DNA of 64,000 nucleotides from a bacterium (GTDB taxonomy: Bacteria > Armatimonadota > Abditibacteriia > Abditibacteriales > Abditibacteriaceae), in NCBI GenBank assembly GCA_004172935.1, contig SDZD01000008.1:1-64000 (forward strand), read 5' to 3'. Under the pieces are notes generated by a model that searched no databases, was not told where the DNA came from, and saw nothing but the letters and a program-made list of their open reading frames with translations. The position numbers were made by a program, and so were the translations under genes. Below, piece by piece: positions 51,682 to 61,369 of the stretch; positions within the stretch are counted from its first letter, which is position 1; every line of letters begins with the position of its first letter.

Positions 51682-52432
51682 CCTTGGCAAGCGGAGATTT
51701 GCTAAGACTGGCACGCGCGCACAGCGCCAGAGCCAAAATTCCGGCCACAGTGGGCACCACAAGGCCAGAGAAGAGGCATACGCTCGTCCAGAAGGCCAGG
51801 ATGAGGGTAACGCTGCTTACGAGCAACGGTGGCACGTCGTTGCGCTTTCCGCTGAATTGCCAGAGCATCCATGAGCCAATGAAACCGCTGAGAAGCCAAC
51901 CGCAAAAATTGGAGAACGGCACACCGTAGTAAGCGCCGCCCTGTTGGTAAGTCCAGAATTGCTGAGAGACAGCACCAGGGTCGAGGAGCAAATCGAAGAC
52001 GAGCAGGAGGAGCGTGGACAGGACGAAGAGGGCGAAAGCATTTTTAGCGAAACCGCGCGCCAACGCGAAGGCTCCCAACACAAGCGGGGGCCAGGAAAAG
52101 GGCACCGTCCAAGGCACGGCATCGAAGACCTTGGCGCCGATTTTGGGGCCATATTCGAAGCTGCCATAGGGGTAGCCGGTTTTGACGGCGAAGGTTTCGA
52201 TTGCGACAGCAAAGGCTCCCAGAGCCGCGAGGGTGACGATGGCGCGGTTGCGCCCCAACCAACGCGACAGCGCCCACGCAGAAGGCGCGTAGAGAACGAG
52301 GACAAAGGCAGCGGAGACGTTGGCGAGTTCGGGGCGGGTAGCGTCGGGGACTTTGGCGACGAAAAATCCGTTGAGGAACAAAAACAGAGCGCCCAACCAG
52401 AGCCAGAGCGTGCCGCGAGGGGAAAAACGCAT
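51677..52432 (-). CDS. CruF-like carotenoid hydratase
   Basis: Membrane protein of 251 residues of the Caroten_synth/DUF422 group, which includes CruF (carotenoid 1',2'-hydratase). About seven helices, with the family motif KTGYPYGSFEYGPKIGAKVFDAVPWTVPFSW (long, starting near residue 89) and LVFDLLLDPGAVSQQFWTY, then GAYYGVPFSNFCGW. The Asp and Glu residues in these loops are the conserved polar residues of the family. It is divergent from a prenyltransferase of the lycopene elongase type, which points to C40 or C50 hydroxylated carotenoids. Confidence 0.85.
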   Translation of the reverse strand: MRFSPRGTLWLWLGALFLFLNGFFVAKVPDATRPELANVSAAFVLVLYAPSAWALSRWLGRNRAIVTLAALGAFAVAIETFAVKTGYPYGSFEYGPKIGAKVFDAVPWTVPFSWPPLVLGAFALARGFAKNAFALFVLSTLLLLVFDLLLDPGAVSQQFWTYQQGGAYYGVPFSNFCGWLLSGFIGSWMLWQFSGKRNDVPPLLVSSVTLILAFWTSVCLFSGLVVPTVAGILALALCARASLSKSPLAKG

Positions 52433-52449
52433 GAGGGAAGCAGTTTGAG

Positions 52450-52488
52450 GAGTCGTTAGTGTTTAATTGTTAGTGGTTAGTTTTGAGA
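52450..52488 (-). repeat. ACTAA-rich dispersed repeat, copy 4
   Basis: On the minus strand reads AAAACTAACCACTAACAATT, then AAACACTAACGACT. It fills the space between two divergent carotenoid genes, where their promoters should be. Confidence 0.6.
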
Positions 52489-52491
52489 GCT

Positions 52492-53367
52492 ATGTGCCCT
52501 CAAACTGCTGGGGTGCCATTTCGCCGTCTGGTGCGCCTTTCGCGTCCGCGCTTTTGGATGTATGCCTTTGGGCCATACATCGTCGGTGCCCTGATTGGGT
52601 CGCCCAATCCGCGCGCCTATCTTTCGCCGTTGGCGCTTCTATTCGCGGCGTTCTTTTTATTCCCGGCGAACTTGCTGATTTATGGGGCCAATGACATCTT
52701 CGACTACGAAACTGATGTCTTGAACCTGAAGAAGCGCGGCTATGAATCGCTGGTCCCCCCCGATGAGCGGAGGGCACTGTGGAAGGCGATTGCGCTGTGG
52801 TGCGTGCCGTTTATTCCCCTGCTGTTTTTGACGCCGCGCACTTGCTGGCTGGCGATGGGCGGTTTTCTGTTCTTTTCGCTATTCTATTCGGCGCCGCCGA
52901 TTCGGGCGAAATCGAAACCGATTCTCGACTCGGCGTTCAACGTGCTGTACATCTTTCCGGGCGTCTTTGGGTATTTCGTGTGCGGCGGAGCGAACTTTTC
53001 GTGGCCGCTGTTTGGGGCGGCCACGCTGTGGGCGATGGCGATGCACGCCTATTCGGCGGTGCCTGACATTGATGCCGACCATGAGGCGGGCGTACCTACT
53101 GTGGCTACCCTACTCGGCCTACGCGCGACGCTGATTGGCTGCTGGGCCTTCTATGTGCTGGCGGCGGTACTTTCGTTTTTCGCGTTGAAATGGCTGGCGG
53201 TGGTTTTGGCGCTCATATATTCGGCGCTGATGATTCGGTCGTTGCAGGTGAACTCGCAAAGAGGCGTGATGCGGGTGTATCGCGTTTTCCCGGTTGTGAA
53301 CGCCGTGGCAGGCGCCAGTTTGTGGTGGTTCGCGGTGTGGCAAAAGCCGAGTTTCTGGCCGTTTTGA
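52492..53367 (+). CDS. UbiA-family prenyltransferase (lycopene elongase-like)
   Basis: Membrane prenyltransferase of 291 residues from the ATG at 52492 (an in-frame TTG is 3 codons upstream). Both Asp-rich motifs of UbiA proteins are clear: GANDIFDYETD (near 67-77) and VPDIDADHEAG (near 189-199), with about eight helices between and around. The wording of the second motif, AYSAVPDIDADHEAGVPTVA, resembles LyeJ/CrtEb lycopene elongases, which add C5 units to lycopene in C50 carotenoid synthesis. Its divergent neighbour is CruF-like. It could instead act in quinone or chlorophyll-type prenylation. Confidence 0.82.
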   Translation: MCPQTAGVPFRRLVRLSRPRFWMYAFGPYIVGALIGSPNPRAYLSPLALLFAAFFLFPANLLIYGANDIFDYETDVLNLKKRGYESLVPPDERRALWKAIALWCVPFIPLLFLTPRTCWLAMGGFLFFSLFYSAPPIRAKSKPILDSAFNVLYIFPGVFGYFVCGGANFSWPLFGAATLWAMAMHAYSAVPDIDADHEAGVPTVATLLGLRATLIGCWAFYVLAAVLSFFALKWLAVVLALIYSALMIRSLQVNSQRGVMRVYRVFPVVNAVAGASLWWFAVWQKPSFWPF

Positions 53368-53383
53368 GTTGAGCGAATGTTCC

Positions 53384-54626
<1,243 letters not shown>

Positions 54627-54641
54627 TTCAAAATCTGGAAA

Positions 54642-54679
54642 AAAAGGGGCGTAAGCAGATTGCTTGCGCCCCTTTTTTA
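54642..54679 (+). terminator. Terminator after pyrH
   Basis: 12-bp stem GGGGCGTAAGCA / TGCTTGCGCCCC with one G-T pair, GATT loop, A-run before and T-run after. Classical form, 20 bp after the stop. Confidence 0.92.
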
Positions 54680-54761
54680 TTGAGTGGCTATGAACTCAAA
54701 GCAGTATTATAGGCCGCAATTTTTGAGTCCCGTAACTCATGAGAAATTGTGAACTGATTGA

Positions 54762-54787
54762 GGGCGAATACAAGATTCGCCCCTACA
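54762..54787. repeat. GGGCGAAT palindromic repeat
   Basis: 8-bp inverted repeat GGGCGAAT/ATTCGCCC with an ACAAG loop, followed by CTACA. It resembles one arm of the elements at 27188 and 38394 (GGGCAACC...GGTTGCCCCTAC), as a single unit. Confidence 0.6.
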
Positions 54788-54821
54788 GAGCACAAATGGC
54801 ACTGATATATCCCCTATTACC

Positions 54822-55256
54822 CTACACCGCACCCAGGTCGAGTTTCATTACGTGGGCGGTTTGGCCGTCGCTGTAGTAGTTTTTGCGGAGGGCTATGTCC
54901 TGGAAACTGGCGCGTTGATAGAGACGGATGGCGATGGGGTTATCAGCGCGGACTTCGAGGAAGACGGAAGTTACGCGGCGGTTTTTGAAGTGAGCCAGCG
55001 CGTGTTCGACGAGGGCGCCGCCAATCCCCTGACCTCGCGCGGAGTCGAGGACACCTACGCGGGCGATTTCGGCTTCTTCCCCGGAGTCCCAGCCGATGAG
55101 AAAGCCGACTTCGTCTGCGACGAGGACAAGATAACCAGCCTCGCGTAGCGCGGTTTGTAGCGACTCGCGCGTCCAGAAGTCGGGGAAACAGGCGCGTTCG
55201 AGGAGTTCGAGCAGTGGTACATCGGCGGGAGTGGCGGGACGAATAACGGGCAGCAT
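54822..55256 (-). CDS. rimI: RimI-like N-acetyltransferase
   Basis: GNAT acetyltransferase of 144 residues, likely the ribosomal protein S18-Ala acetyltransferase. The acetyl-CoA loop is DSARGQGIGGALVEHAL (about 72-88), followed by VFLEVRADNPIAIRLYQRASF and ALRKNYYSDGQTAHVMKLDL, the RimI-typical C-terminus. It follows tsaB in the same direction, a common bacterial pair, with a hairpin in the 46-bp gap. Confidence 0.9.
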   Translation of the reverse strand: MLPVIRPATPADVPLLELLERACFPDFWTRESLQTALREAGYLVLVADEVGFLIGWDSGEEAEIARVGVLDSARGQGIGGALVEHALAHFKNRRVTSVFLEVRADNPIAIRLYQRASFQDIALRKNYYSDGQTAHVMKLDLGAV

Positions 55257-55268
55257 ACAGTCAAATCG

Positions 55269-55299
55269 AAAGCGCGAGGCATTTGCCTCGCGCTTTTTT
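55269..55299. terminator. Hairpin between tsaB and rimI
   Basis: Stem AAAGCGCGAGGC / GCCTCGCGCTTT with an ATTT loop. The T-tract is on the plus strand, facing no plus-strand gene; for the tsaB transcript only TTTCGATTT follows. It may be a partial terminator that lowers rimI expression. Confidence 0.6.
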
Positions 55300-55302
55300 A
55301 AT

Positions 55303-56121
55303 CTAACGGGTTGCCAGCAGTTCGTCGCGGTTGCGCTCGGCGCTGGAGGGGGCCAGATAAAGCGGGACTATGTCTTCGAGCGGGCCAGTCTCTTCGGTGG
55401 AGATTTGGAAGGCTCCTGTAAGGGCAAGTTCGATGGCGACTTGCATGGTATCGACATCGACAACGGTGTGGGCCTCGTCGCGCGAGGTTAGGTAGGTGGA
55501 GGCTTCGTCGCTGCCCGCGCCGCACAGGATGACGGGGGCGTCGATGTCGTCGGAAAGGGCTTGTGAATAGGCGGCATCGGTGTGAGTTTTGGCCGAAGCA
55601 ATCCATTCCTTTTGGGCACCTGCGACGTAGTGCGGGGTGCGCAGGAAGATTTTGCCGTACAGTTCGCCGGGGCGGCAAGGGGCGAGGGTGAGCAAAATTT
55701 GCGAACCGACTGCTGGCTCGGACTGACGCTTTTTACGCGACTTTCCGGTTTGGGCCTCAAGTTCGTGTTCGGTGAGGGCACGGTGGGCGGCGGCAGCGAG
55801 GGCATCGAAGGAGGGTATGCCCGCCAAGGGAATGCCCAGGGTTTGGGCGAGGGTTTTCATGGTGGCAACACCGACACGGAGGCTTGTCCAACTGCCGGGG
55901 CCGATACCAACGACTAAGCCGTTAACTTCCTCCCATTCCCAACCTGCTTTTTCGATGGCATCTTCGAGACGGCCCGCGAGTAGTGCGCCGAGTTTGCGGG
56001 GTTCGACGATGGTTTCGAGGGCAAGAATGGAGACTTCATCGCCATCGTCCCAACGCATGGCAACGATAGTTGCGGCGTCGGGCGTAACCAAACCGCCCGT
56101 ATCCAGAGCCAAAATTTTCAT
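55303..56121 (-). CDS. tsaB: tRNA t6A synthesis protein TsaB
   Basis: Scaffold protein of the TsaBCDE system for t6A37 modification of tRNA, 272 residues. It has the actin-like N-lobe ILALDTGG, the hallmark GLVVGIGPGSWTSLRVGVATMKTLAQTL (about 67-94) and PLAGIPSFDAL. The C-lobe is longer than in E. coli and carries a Lys/Arg patch (GKSRKKRQSEP). It is followed by rimI, while tsaD and tsaE are not in the window. Confidence 0.93.
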   Translation of the reverse strand: MKILALDTGGLVTPDAATIVAMRWDDGDEVSILALETIVEPRKLGALLAGRLEDAIEKAGWEWEEVNGLVVGIGPGSWTSLRVGVATMKTLAQTLGIPLAGIPSFDALAAAAHRALTEHELEAQTGKSRKKRQSEPAVGSQILLTLAPCRPGELYGKIFLRTPHYVAGAQKEWIASAKTHTDAAYSQALSDDIDAPVILCGAGSDEASTYLTSRDEAHTVVDVDTMQVAIELALTGAFQISTEETGPLEDIVPLYLAPSSAERNRDELLATR

Positions 56122-56157
56122 CGAGATTCCAGACGAACGAGCGGAGCCAAGGCCGCT

Positions 56158-56195
56158 TTTTAGTTTTTAGTTGTTGGTTATTAGTGGTTAGTTTT
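56158..56195 (-). repeat. ACTAA-rich dispersed repeat, copy 5
   Basis: Minus-strand reading matches copy 3 (38803-38840) exactly over about 35 bases and then diverges. It lies upstream of tsaB. The remaining 150 bp to the next gene show nothing else recognisable. Confidence 0.7.
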
Positions 56196-56354
56196 GGGTC
56201 TTAGGCGGAGGACTTCGAGCATGAAATCATGGTTTTTCCGGGTCGTTAGCCTCGTTATAGGCGGGAAGTGATTAATCAATTCTCATTCAATCGTTTGAGG
56301 GAATCTCTGATTTTCACCCATCCTAATTTCGCGGGGAGACTCCCCTCTGGTTGG

Positions 56355-58445
56355 TTAGCGGATTTGGGCTTTTACGGCGCTTTTGCCGGTGTTATTCCAT
56401 GCTTGCTCGTCCTGGGCGATGGCTAACCAACGGAAGCCGTTGGGGGGAATTTGGAGGGTCATGCGGATGCCGAAGTCGCGGACTTTGACGGGGACTGTTT
56501 TGCTAGTCATCAGATCGAGGGCGTAGTTGCCGTTACCGCGTACTTCGGCGTTGAGGTCGATTTCTTCGTCGGAGGAGTTGAAAAAGGCGATCAGGGAGAT
56601 GGCGGTAGATTTGGGGTCTTTCGGGTCGGCAGGGATGGCGCGCAGGTTAACCGAAACGTTAGAAGCGTCTCCTTTGGTCGCGCTGTATTCGGCGAGGCCC
56701 GCTTGCATCGCACCCGCAAGGGCGGCGTAGTAGGAGCTTAAAATTGGGCCATACAGTGAGTTCGCGGGAGTCAGGTCATTGTCGTAAATGAGGCCCAAAC
56801 CAATTTTGGTTCGGACGCGGCCAAATCCTACAGGAGGAGAGACATCGAATGGCGCCCAGATGATGCGGCCCTTATCGACGGGGCAAAGCATGATGGCGTT
56901 GGAATCATCGGTAAAGCGGGCGATGGGGCGGGCGATTACTTCGCGGGCCAAGCCCTTGACATCCTTGGTTTGCGCCGAGATAGATGGCTTTACAGTGACG
57001 GCGACGCTTTGGCTAACATCGAAGTTTTTATCGTTGATAGTGCCCCAGAACCAGGGATCGGACAGTGTCACGATGGCTTTTTGGGGGTTAGTCAGGGGTG
57101 CGATCTGGGTTTTGGTGATTTCGGCCCAACGTGGCAACAATGCGGGAGGCAAGGTGCCTTCGCAGTAGATTGTGGCTCCGATTTTGACGGCCTTTTCTAC
57201 TTTGTCCAGAATAGAGACATCGGTGGAGGCGCTGAACGCTACCATTAGGGATTCGGCATTTTTGCCGTTGTCTTTACTATCGCTGTTGCCTTCGCCGGGA
57301 AGACGGCCTAACAGGGGCGAACGTCCGGCGCGGCGTAAATGGGGGGCGAAGCGGTCGAAATCGGCGACGCGGAGGCCGACATCTTCGAGGGTCACGGCAC
57401 CTGTAAAGCGCGCGGACTGGCTGGAAATCACATCGAGAACCGGATTGGATGCGCCTTCGGGGACGATGATGTTAGAGGCACCCGATTGAAAGGCGCGCAA
57501 GGTATCGGAGGCCGAGGGGGTGACGCTGAAACTGGCGAAGACGGGCAAATCGAAGTTGGGGGATTCTTCGACATTGCGGCGGGCAATTTTCAACAATGTC
57601 TGGTCGTTAGAAGAAAGTTGGCCCATCCTGCGGTCGTCCAAAGCGGGCTGGCCACAAGGAACGACGATGGCATCGGCCAAGGGAGACAAGGTTTCGAGGC
57701 GTTGCGCGGCCCTATCCAGGCCGATCAGGGGCATAGTGGCAGCTTCGAGGACTAAAGCGACATCGGGGGATTTGGCATCGAGAGCGGCGCGGAGGCTTTT
57801 CCAGTCGGCGGTGGATGCTACGGGGTCGTAGGGAGTGAAATTGGTCGAAGCGGGGCCGATTTCTTCTCCGACTTCGATGCCGAGCAGGGTTTGGGCGGGA
57901 TTGGAGGCGAGGAGGCCATTTAAAGCCGCGACGCCGCTGTCTTTCGTGTAGGGGTTGAGGCGTAGTTCGGCGACATCCCACTTCAAGGCGCCATTGGTGG
58001 CGGAAGAAAGCGGGAGTTTGGTTTTCTTATCGCGGCGCAGGTTGGGCAGGAAGGTGGTGGCAGTGGCAGGGTTGGTTCCGGCGTAGACGATGGGGGAGCC
58101 GTTGAAGAGCCAGCGTCCGGCTTCGCGCTTGAAACCGGGGATTTGGAAGCTGAACGACGCGCTAATGGGGGTGCGGTTTTTATCGTTGGTGACGAGGCGA
58201 ACGTCGTAGGTGCCGGGGTCAGCTTCGAGGCGCCCGTTGGCAACACCATCTTTAATATTGGCGCGTTCGTCGTCGAGAATGGTGTTGGACCCCGCGATGA
58301 GGACTTGGATGCGCGGGGCATTGGCGCCAGCGGGGACGGGGATTTGGATTGCACCGCCCGATTGAATGAGAATTGGGGTCTGCGTCTGGGCGTTTACCGT
58401 GATGGGAACGAAGGCGAGGAGTAAGGGCAGAGTCTGGCGAAGCAT
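56355..58445 (-). CDS. Large secreted protein of unknown function
   Basis: Protein of 696 residues; I do not recognise the family. From the ATG at 58445 it has a signal peptide MLRQTLPLLLAFVPITVNAQ. An N-terminal beta-rich region (30-130, with DDERANIKDGVANGRLEADPGTYDVRLV resembling an Ig-like domain) is followed by a 300-residue part with alternating helices and strands, perhaps a TIM barrel (LGIEVGEEIG, VALVLEAATMPLIGL, ADAIVVPCGQ), then an amidotransferase-like section (KGRIIWAPFDVSPPVG, EGTLPPALLPRW) and a C-terminal beta domain. The ORF's earlier start at 58523 overlaps the upstream transporter gene and is rejected. Probable polysaccharide-related surface enzyme. Confidence 0.75.
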   Translation of the reverse strand: MLRQTLPLLLAFVPITVNAQTQTPILIQSGGAIQIPVPAGANAPRIQVLIAGSNTILDDERANIKDGVANGRLEADPGTYDVRLVTNDKNRTPISASFSFQIPGFKREAGRWLFNGSPIVYAGTNPATATTFLPNLRRDKKTKLPLSSATNGALKWDVAELRLNPYTKDSGVAALNGLLASNPAQTLLGIEVGEEIGPASTNFTPYDPVASTADWKSLRAALDAKSPDVALVLEAATMPLIGLDRAAQRLETLSPLADAIVVPCGQPALDDRRMGQLSSNDQTLLKIARRNVEESPNFDLPVFASFSVTPSASDTLRAFQSGASNIIVPEGASNPVLDVISSQSARFTGAVTLEDVGLRVADFDRFAPHLRRAGRSPLLGRLPGEGNSDSKDNGKNAESLMVAFSASTDVSILDKVEKAVKIGATIYCEGTLPPALLPRWAEITKTQIAPLTNPQKAIVTLSDPWFWGTINDKNFDVSQSVAVTVKPSISAQTKDVKGLAREVIARPIARFTDDSNAIMLCPVDKGRIIWAPFDVSPPVGFGRVRTKIGLGLIYDNDLTPANSLYGPILSSYYAALAGAMQAGLAEYSATKGDASNVSVNLRAIPADPKDPKSTAISLIAFFNSSDEEIDLNAEVRGNGNYALDLMTSKTVPVKVRDFGIRMTLQIPPNGFRWLAIAQDEQAWNNTGKSAVKAQIR

Positions 58446-58494
58446 GAATGAACAACAGTTAGAGGCTTGGCCGCAGTTATGGTTTGAAATTTTT

Positions 58495-58923
58495 CTAAAA
58501 GCGCTTGACCAAATACACACCAAGTCCTAACAAAAGGGCGCCGAGCAGACGCCCCGGTGACAGCGCGTGTTGGGGGATGCGCAGCCAACCGAAGTGGTCG
58601 ATGACCAAAGAGGCGATGATTTGTCCGGTGACGACACAACCCATAAGGGTGGCAGCGCCGAGTTTGTCGACGATGACAATGGAAAGCAGAACGTAGACGG
58701 CGCCGAGCAAACCGCCAGTCCACACCCACATCGGCACTTCGATTTTGCCCGGCAACGGTGTGTGTGAGACTACCCCGGCGAGAAACAGCACGGCGGCGCC
58801 CACGAAGAAGGAAACGAAGGCAGCCCACAGCGGGGTGCCCAGCCCGACTTTAAGGGCGTTATTAACGCCCAGTTGGATTGCCAACAACGAGCCGATAAAA
58901 AGCGCGATGAGGACGTAGATCAT
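58495..58923 (-). CDS. YdcZ-like DMT-family transporter
   Basis: Membrane protein of 142 residues with five helices, matching the DUF606/YdcZ group of drug/metabolite transporters: LLAIQLGVNNALKVGLGTPLWAAFVSFFVG near the start, WVWTGGLLGAVYVLLSIVIVDKLGAA in the middle and GRLLGALLLGLGVYLVKRF at the end. Such half-size proteins usually pair. It is the third gene of a compact run with the nucleotidyltransferase (7-bp gap) and MBL hydrolase. Confidence 0.82.
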   Translation of the reverse strand: MIYVLIALFIGSLLAIQLGVNNALKVGLGTPLWAAFVSFFVGAAVLFLAGVVSHTPLPGKIEVPMWVWTGGLLGAVYVLLSIVIVDKLGAATLMGCVVTGQIIASLVIDHFGWLRIPQHALSPGRLLGALLLGLGVYLVKRF

Positions 58924-58930
58924 GCGGCGA

Positions 58931-59707
58931 CTACCAAACTTTCCAGGGGGCGTCGCCGCGTTTCCACGCTTCGTTGAGCAAAAGGTATTCTCGGTAGGTG
59001 TCGATGGCGAGGAACATACCGTCGTGGCGGTAGGCCATCAATTCGCCCTGTGCGGCGAGGGTTTCGAGCGGTTCGCGCTCCCAGGTGGTGGCATCGCCTT
59101 CGATGAGGTCGAGTACGTGCGGCTCTAGCACGAAGAAACCCGCCGACACCCAGCTATCTTGCAGCGGTTTTTCGACGAAGCGGGTGACCTGTCCATTTTC
59201 GTTCCACGATACAGTGCCGAAGCGCGACGGGGCGCGCACGATGGTAACGGTGGCGGCGCGGCGGTGGGAGCGGTGGAAGTCGAGAGTCTTTTGAATGTCG
59301 ACATCGCTGAGGCCGTCGCCGTAGGTGAGGAAGAACGGCTCGTCGGGATTGAGGTAGCGCTTGATGCGCTTGAGACGCCCCCCCGTCATGGTGTCGAGGC
59401 CGGTATCGGCGCAAGTGACGGAGAAATCGTCTTCCCCTTTGTCGTCGTAGATGTCGAGCGAGGCGTGGTCGCCAAGACGCAGCGAGAAGTCGTGAGTCTG
59501 GGCGCGGAAGTTAAGGAAGTAATCCTTAATCATGGCACCGCGATAGCCGAGGCACAGCACGAAATCATCGAAACCGAAGTGGGCATAATTTTTCATGATA
59601 TGCCACAAAATGGGTCGTTCGCCGACTTCGACTAACGGCTTGGGACGGTATTCGGTTTCTTCGCGCAGACGTGTTCCCTGTCCACCACACAAAATTACGG
59701 TCTTCAT
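58931..59707 (-). CDS. rfbF: Glucose-1-phosphate cytidylyltransferase-like enzyme
   Basis: Sugar nucleotidyltransferase of 258 residues. The N-terminus MKTVILCGGQGTRLREETEYRPKPLVEVG is the signature loop, and FLTYGDGLSDVDI, SRFGTVSWNENGQVTRFVEKPLQDSWVSAGFFVLEP and LETLAAQGELMAYRHDGMFLAIDTYREYLLLNE follow the RfbF pattern closely. RfbF makes CDP-glucose, the first step to CDP-linked dideoxysugars and other O-antigen sugars. None of the later CDP-sugar genes is in the window. It is one base away from the MBL gene upstream. Confidence 0.9.
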   Translation of the reverse strand: MKTVILCGGQGTRLREETEYRPKPLVEVGERPILWHIMKNYAHFGFDDFVLCLGYRGAMIKDYFLNFRAQTHDFSLRLGDHASLDIYDDKGEDDFSVTCADTGLDTMTGGRLKRIKRYLNPDEPFFLTYGDGLSDVDIQKTLDFHRSHRRAATVTIVRAPSRFGTVSWNENGQVTRFVEKPLQDSWVSAGFFVLEPHVLDLIEGDATTWEREPLETLAAQGELMAYRHDGMFLAIDTYREYLLLNEAWKRGDAPWKVW

Positions 59708-59708
59708 T

Positions 59709-60458
59709 TTAGAACTCGACTTTCAGGCAGTCGTAGGCGCCTAATACATCGGGGAGTTGCTGATAGATACCATCCTCTAGAAGAGGATCCGTCATGGTCA
59801 GAGGGTTGAAGTGAGTGGCAATGACCTTTTTGGCCCCCGACAGGCGCGCGGCCTCGACGAGATGTTTCGTGGTGCAATGGCCGGAAGAGATGGCTAACTC
59901 AGCCAATTCGTCGGGGAAGTTGCGCTCGTGGATGAGGATGTCGGGCGAACCAGAAATGAAGTCGTAGTATTTGCCGTCACCGACGGTATCGGTGACATAG
60001 CAAAGGCTTTTGCCATCAGACCAGTTGAAGCGGTAAGCGAGTGCGCCGCCGGGATGGGTAAGAGGGTGACAAGTGATCTCGATTCCGGCGATTATCAAAG
60101 GTTGTTCGGGGTGGACTTCAACAGTTTCGTAGCTGAACTCAAGCGGAAACAGAGGCAAGCCGAAGAGTTGGTTACGAACAGCGTTTAGAGTTTTGGCATC
60201 GCCATAGATGACGACATTAGAGGGCTGGGCATACAACACGTCGAGCAAAAAAGTAAGACCCATGACGTGGTCGAGGTGAGGATGCGACAGGAAGATATGG
60301 AGGCGTTCGGGAAGGGGACGGCTCATCAAACGAAAGAAGCCACTTCCTGCGTCAAGCACGAAAGCATGGCCGGGGGCCACATCGGGCAAGAACACGCAGG
60401 ATGTGTGGCGCGATTCGTTGGGGTGATAGCCTGCCGTGCCCAAAAATTCAAGGTGCAT
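59709..60458 (-). CDS. MBL-fold metallo-hydrolase
   Basis: Beta-lactamase-fold hydrolase of 249 residues. The metal-binding motif is SHPHLDH with His59, His61, Asp63 and His64, followed by a later HPLTHPGG and VIATHFNP with further His ligands. Its general layout is RNase Z/phosphodiesterase-like, with GSGFFRLM near the start. Substrate unknown. It is the first gene of a run with rfbF and the DMT transporter, with a 1-bp gap to rfbF. Confidence 0.85.
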   Translation of the reverse strand: MHLEFLGTAGYHPNESRHTSCVFLPDVAPGHAFVLDAGSGFFRLMSRPLPERLHIFLSHPHLDHVMGLTFLLDVLYAQPSNVVIYGDAKTLNAVRNQLFGLPLFPLEFSYETVEVHPEQPLIIAGIEITCHPLTHPGGALAYRFNWSDGKSLCYVTDTVGDGKYYDFISGSPDILIHERNFPDELAELAISSGHCTTKHLVEAARLSGAKKVIATHFNPLTMTDPLLEDGIYQQLPDVLGAYDCLKVEF

Positions 60459-60526
60459 GGGTAAGAGGAGTTAAGTGTGACTTTTTTTGACGAAATGTTA
60501 GAAAATTTTCATATGCCAGCGAATGC

Positions 60527-61336
60527 TTACGCGCCAATAGCTGCGTCAAGTTCGGGGTCGTCACTTCCCAAATAGGCCGCGATAACGTGCGGGTTGTTCT
60601 GCACCGCAACCGGAACATCGTCGGCAATTTTTACGCCACCGTCCAACACGATCACACGCTCACAGATTTCCATAACTAGGCTCATGTGGTGCTCGATGAG
60701 CAACACAGCAATGCCGAGTTGTTCGCGCACCAAACGGATGGTGCGGGTGACATCGGCGGTTTCAGAGGGGTTCATGCCGGAGGTTGGCTCGTCAAGCAGC
60801 AGTACCTTGGGGTGAGTGGCACAGGCGCGCGCGATTTCGAGGCGGCGTTGGTCGCCGTAGGGCAGGTTACGCGCGAGGTCTTCGGCACGGTTAGAAAGGC
60901 CGAAGGTATTGAGCAATTGGTAGGTTTCGTCGTCGATGGCGCTTTCGACACGCGACATTTTTCCGGTTTGGAGCAGGGCGTGCCAGAAGCCGTAGTTTTG
61001 ATGGGAGGCGAAGGCGGCGCGCACGTTATCGGCGACGGTGAGGTCGCCGAAGAGACGGATGTTCTGGAAAGTGCGCGCGATGCCACGTTTGACGAGGGCG
61101 CTGGGTTTGGTGGTTTTGCCCGCTGAAGCGACGCGCTCACCGTCAAGCCAGATTTCGCCGCTGGTGGGCGCGTAAACCCCGGTCAGGAGGTTGAATACGG
61201 TCGTCTTTCCCGCTCCGTTGGGGCCAATGATGGCCGCAAGTTGTCCCGCCGGAAGTGCAAACGAAAGCGGAGAAACAGCGCGCAAACCGCCGAAAGTAAT
61301 GGATGCGTCTTTGAGTTCAAGAACGGAAGAAGACAT
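60527..61336 (-). CDS. livG: LivG-type ABC transporter ATPase
   Basis: ATP-binding subunit of 269 residues from the branched-chain amino acid type: ITFGGLRAVSPLSF, Walker A GPNGAGKTT (38-46), the long helix RGIARTFQNIRLFGDLTVADNV, signature LPYGDQRRLEIARA, Walker B LLLDEPTSGMNP, and switch His in LLIEHHM. The LivG class normally occurs with LivHM permeases, LivF and a binding protein. No partner gene is within the window on either side, so the rest must be elsewhere or the gene is orphaned. Confidence 0.9.
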   Translation of the reverse strand: MSSSVLELKDASITFGGLRAVSPLSFALPAGQLAAIIGPNGAGKTTVFNLLTGVYAPTSGEIWLDGERVASAGKTTKPSALVKRGIARTFQNIRLFGDLTVADNVRAAFASHQNYGFWHALLQTGKMSRVESAIDDETYQLLNTFGLSNRAEDLARNLPYGDQRRLEIARACATHPKVLLLDEPTSGMNPSETADVTRTIRLVREQLGIAVLLIEHHMSLVMEICERVIVLDGGVKIADDVPVAVQNNPHVIAAYLGSDDPELDAAIGA

Positions 61337-61369
61337 GGCTGAGGATTGGCCCTACCCACCGCGAAAGCC

